A stretch of 64,000 nt of DNA from Steromphala cineraria (lineage: Eukaryota > Mollusca > Gastropoda > Trochida > Trochidae), in NCBI GenBank assembly GCA_916613615.1, contig OU744736.1:1160330-1224329 (forward strand). Reading direction: 5' to 3'. The position numbers were made by a program, and so were the translations under genes. Shown piece after piece: positions 59,572 through 64,000 of this stretch (the stretch's first letter is position 1; every line of letters starts with the position of its first letter). Under the pieces are notes generated by a model. The model saw only the letters and a program-made list of their open reading frames with translations. It was not told the DNA's origin and ran no database searches.

Positions 59572-62283
59572 ATTTCATTTTGCAAAAACAACTTCAAATC
59601 GCATGGAAATATCTAACGATATTTGAGCTAGATAATGAATTTCCAAAATTATTGATTTCTTCACTGATTGTGAAGCTAGAGCATTCGGCAAATGAGCTGT
59701 GCAGAGTGCTCTTTTGCCAAATGAAATGCAAGCTATAAAGCAAACATTACATATTTTTATAAAATCAAGTTATTATCAAAGATCATCTTGTGTCCTACTA
59801 GTAAGGTCGTTTTCAAAGGAGTTAATATATTGAATAGCATCTTTTTCCTTTGATTTCTTAACGCTTACAAGACTTGACCTTAAATAAATTGCCATGGTAC
59901 AACATTCAATTTGTTTCTATATTTTATCATTTACAGACACAGACATTTATTTTTATTTGTATTGTATGATTTATTTTACAGTTTTTAACAAACAGGATTT
60001 AACAAAACTTGTGTGAAGGTGTGAAGCAGCTTCTCTTTTGACTTTTCCAACAACTAATCTGCTTCCAGTTATCACTCTGCTGAGGGAAGATCACGCTTCA
60101 ACACATCGTGTCTTACCATTTTCTGCAACTACACATCATGAATTTTATAAGACTTCTTCCTTTACTTCATAAGCAGATGGATGCTAGTAACTATTAGATA
60201 ATAGATGACTTGAGTTTCTTTAGTAGATAATATACGAAGCATTTAGAATTGTCCGACTGTGAAAGAAAAAACAAAACTGGTACAAATTGAATAGTGAAGT
60301 TTCTCCTCAAAAAGGTCTTGAGTACATGTATGTTTCCATTTCAACATTTTCCAAGGTCACGTGCCTGAATATATTTTTACCTGCTGGTCCTTTAAAAGCT
60401 ATCTTCATCGATCTTCTTCATGATAATTATATGTGAGGTAGAGACTCTCATGTTTCAACCAGTTAACCATCTGTGTCAAACAACGATTGAAATGAATAGC
60501 ACAAACTCACTGACATGGACAGAACATCATTAAATGAATATTTTATATTGATTAATCAAAGTCATGCAACAGCAGTGTAAGTGACGTGATTTTTGATTGC
60601 AAGAATATAAGAAGTTTATTTTCATTTCTTCTTTGCTCAATTTGGCATGTTTAGCCTAAGGTTACCAGAAAAGCAAATATGCTAAAATGCAATCTAGTTG
60701 CACTGTCATGAGAGCGCAATCAAGTCAATTTCAAATTTGAAATTGATTTTTTAAAGTAAGTTAATGAGATATAAGAAGAAAAGATAGTTTGCTTTGATAT
60801 TGCTCAGCCCTTAAATGCTTGAAATTATAAATATCGTTTATCACTATGAACATTGATATTTCACAAAATCAAAATTAACTCGAAAATAAACGAAATCTTG
60901 ATGACCAGATAAACATCAATATATATAAGTTCATTTTCATTTTCACTTTCACTATATACTTTTGTAACTACATTTATTGTTGCAAATGCGCTAAACGAAA
61001 ACAGTGTCATTTAATTTCACATTCAATATGCTGAAGAAGCAACAACATAAATAGCCTCTGTTTCATTTAACCAATGAGAGAAGTAATTTGATTCTAAAAC
61101 AAAAATATATTGTTCTCCTCATTTGATATGTATAATCATTTTGATATGTCAGTATTCTAATCGTATTCAAGAGACAAGTATCTGAGATACTCAAAGATTT
61201 ACATGCACTACCTAAGGCATATTAACTTTAAATTCTAATATAACCTAACTATTGATGTTGATCTGGTGATCTGAAAATGATACGAGAGCCGTTGGAGAGA
61301 ACTTATATAACTTATTCAATTAGAAAGGACTACAAAACTACCAGAACAAACATCACCTAATAATTAAGAATTACCATCCCATTAGTAGTGTTAAAAAAGA
61401 GTAAATTAGCAATTGACAAAATACGTCACAATTTTCATTTTGACTTTTGAAAGCCACCGTTTTGAAAAAAAAGTTTCAACATATAATGTATGAATATTTT
61501 CTGAAGATACAAGTGATGAATTTTAAACGGTTACCTCTTGTCATAAGTATCGACAACACAACATTGCATTGAAACTAGAAAAGCTGCTTCTAACACTTCT
61601 TTGATTAAAAATACACTGAGAATACATAATTCGACATTCTTTTGTATAAATGAAATCAATTATTCTGGATTGTCATGGAAACTGGCTGTTGTACAGTTGG
61701 TTGTTACTTTATACAGTTTCCATGCAATGTAGGGAACTCTTACAACGGAATGTAGTGGGTTATAAGAAACCAAAGTTTAAGAACATGACAACCATAAATA
61801 AGCGACTGTTTAGAGGAATAAGAAACAGGGATACAATTTGATGAGTTGAGTTTCGAGCATGTTTATTTCTCAACGCTTTCTGGAGTTTCGTGATTGTAAG
61901 TACGCACTAACCAACTATCTTGATTCATCTCCTTCAAAACAGCATTTGTGGTAGAGACTGTCATTTGTCAATCAGTTCACCATTTGTGTCAAACACTGTT
62001 TTAGATTCATTTTAAAAAGCATTGTTAAATTGTCAGTCTTGATTAGATGAATCAATATTTATGATTAACTTTTCCTATAACCCGAACAAGCAACTTGAGT
62101 ACAAAGTCAAGAAAGCTCATGATGTAGTAATATGCATGTAATCAGCAAACCTGCACCGTGACACGATCTTTGCAGGAAATACCATCAAACGTTCCTTTAA
62201 ATTTCTTCCTTCCTGAATTTTGCTTGTTTAGATCAAGGCGACCAAAAGAGCAAATATTCTTTAAATGCATTCGTTTTGTTATA

Positions 62284-63334
62284 TAATTAGGGGATAAATC
62301 CATTCTGTTTTTTATTTTGGGGTTGTATGTCGTGCATTCTTTACCCCTAAATATAATTTCAAACCGAGCTTGCGAGGTTTGAAATGTTTATTTAGGGGTA
62401 AAGAATGCACGACATACAACCCCAAAATAAAAAACAGAATGGATTTATCACCATTCTAACATGACTAATTAGTAAAAAAAGGTGGAACTAGTTTGACTTG
62501 CGCAAAAGCAATGTGATTAGGTCAAACCGGTGCAGACCAGTTCCACTCACTTGCAAAACAACGGTACAGTCCACTTTCATAAAGAACACTTAACAATTAA
62601 AATGTCATTACATACAGAAAACACGTTTTTAAATAGACTCATCTGTAATCTATTGAGCATATTATCAATAGAAAACAGTTTTCAAGGTCGGCAAAGTTAC
62701 GAATTTTTACCTAAATCCATGGGTCGACCCATCACCCCTACAAGAGCGACAAGGACTGACCAAATCAAGGGACGTTACTCTGAAAATAGTTGTTCACTAC
62801 GTGTCGGTGAACTGTTTCAAACTTAGTGGAATCTGTCAAGAAATTTGTATTTTGTGTCATGGTTGGGGAGACTGTGACAGGAAAAGTGGTCACTTGTACA
62901 TAAGGGGGTAGGGGCAGTGACAGCATTCAGCGAAATTAAAGAATAAAGTCGCTTCCGTTCATTTGACGAAGCGCTGTATGAGAGGTGTTGCGATCGTTGA
63001 TTTTGTTTTTACATCTGTGGACTGTGATTAATTTACATCGCGAAGCAGTAAGAAACACTTCAACAAGAACAAAAAACCTGGTTATTCGATTAAAATGTGT
63101 AGGTGTTTCAAAATGTCGACAAGTTTCTGATATTGAAATTTAAAGTGTCGTCGCCAACATGTCTATTGTAAACAGAAAGTCGCTGAGTGCAGATTGTTTT
63201 CTCGTGTGCGGAGGAATGTGAAGCGGTCGTTAATATTTAGAGGTGATTATCGGCGAAATAATTCCTCCAAAATGTTTATGAGTAACCAATCAGAACGCAG
63301 TATTTTCAAACTAGTTTTCGTGTCATGTTAGAAT
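62284..63334. mobile_element. 1.05-kb insertion with foldback end, in forward copy 2
   Basis: The same insertion at the same place as 49,248-50,300, nearly identical, including the foldback (62,290-62,452) and the internal 98-codon frame (62,530-62,826). It was therefore present before the two forward copies separated. Confidence 0.8.
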
Positions 63335-64000
63335 GATTGCTTTTCCAATGTCTCTCCTGTTTCTTGAAATTCATGAACTTGTGTTCGCTATTTCTAGGGC
63401 AGAAAATATACCTAGAGAATGTTCTTTCCAGCAATAAAACCAATATAATTCACAAAGCAGATTATATTGACTTTCAGTTCTATTAGTAGCAATTCTAAAC
63501 TTTTGTTTCAGATAAATGTTTATGTTGTGTTGTCTATATTATTTTTCTGTGATTTTAACATCAATAAATGCAACAAACTCGTTTGAACAACTAATGATGT
63601 ATATGGCTATTCTTAGACATGGGCTAAGAAATAAATAAATAACATTGTTGCCGGTGTAAATGATTTTCTGCTTTTAAGAAGAAGAAGGTATAAGTAAAGA
63701 ATCAAACTATATATGCCTGTTATACAGGTTTATTTAGTGATATGGAAAAGAAGGTAATTGTTGGGTATTTATTTAGTTATATGGAAAAGAAGGCAATTGT
63801 TGGGGAAATAGAGTCTGGCTGTTTGCGACAGCTTAATGATCTGTTTCGGATCTTCTTTCTTCCAGACAAATATCTCTAGATCCGTCCAAGTCGAAATCAT
63901 TTCCCGATTTGCTTCCTTTCTTTTGTCACACTTTCAGAATACAGCGCCGGCTATTGCAGACATAGATTCATTTATACTTTTATCCCTTTCCATATAAGTG

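Larger units (their letters stand above)
57577..64000 (+). repeat. Segmental duplication, forward copy 2 (runs off the window)
   Basis: At least 6.4 kb, collinear with 44,446 onward. Differences cluster in the first 1.2 kb (replacement near 57,825, a deletion of about 20 bp near 58,170). The middle is almost identical to forward copy 1. The last 80 bases match the reversed copy better than forward copy 1. Confidence 0.95.

Overview
This is eukaryotic DNA: AT-rich, intron-bearing, and dense in short nonautonomous transposons. One intact protein gene is clearly visible, a 13-exon SLC6-family sodium-coupled transporter on the + strand. The style of the mobile elements suggests a marine invertebrate, most likely a mollusc: a tRNA-derived SINE whose body resembles bivalve SINEs, a DIRS-like retroelement, TTAA-flanked MITEs and a Penelope-like 3' end. 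That lineage is an inference from style, not from a search.

Layout. 1-4,690 is AT-rich intergenic DNA with a foldback MITE, a 162-bp tandem duplication and a TTAA-flanked MITE. 4,690-7,158 is a GC-rich island made of a decayed DIRS-like retroelement: a gag-like Cys/His protein, then a reverse transcriptase fused by deletion to RNase H. It runs straight into a 189-bp tandem satellite (7,159-9,020) that has a trimeric higher-order period. 9,020-13,669 holds satellite-derived motifs, a tRNA-like fragment and a SINE. The SLC6 gene fills 13,670-23,459. Its 13 exons sum to exactly 622 codons, all introns are GT-AG, and the introns carry local tandem duplications and two foldback MITEs.

23,460-44,445 has no recognisable gene. 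It contains a dead Tc1/mariner transposase, a second TTAA MITE, a 4.16-kb element with long terminal inverted repeats, and the fullest foldback MITE copy. 44,446-64,000 is a segmental triplication: a forward copy (44,446-51,347), a 2.2-kb spacer, a shortened and more diverged reversed copy (53,522-57,576), then a second forward copy that runs off the window and is nearly identical to the first. Both forward copies carry a 1.05-kb insertion that the reversed copy lacks. The unit holds small reading frames with conserved peptides and plausible splice sites, but no recognised protein. Weaker matches to the same unit at 29.9 kb and 38.2-38.5 kb suggest an older duplicated locus.

The only gene whose role can be stated is the SLC6 transporter. 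It should sit in the plasma membrane and move a small amino-acid-like solute with Na+. Several ion-site residues are unusual, so substrate and ion coupling are open.
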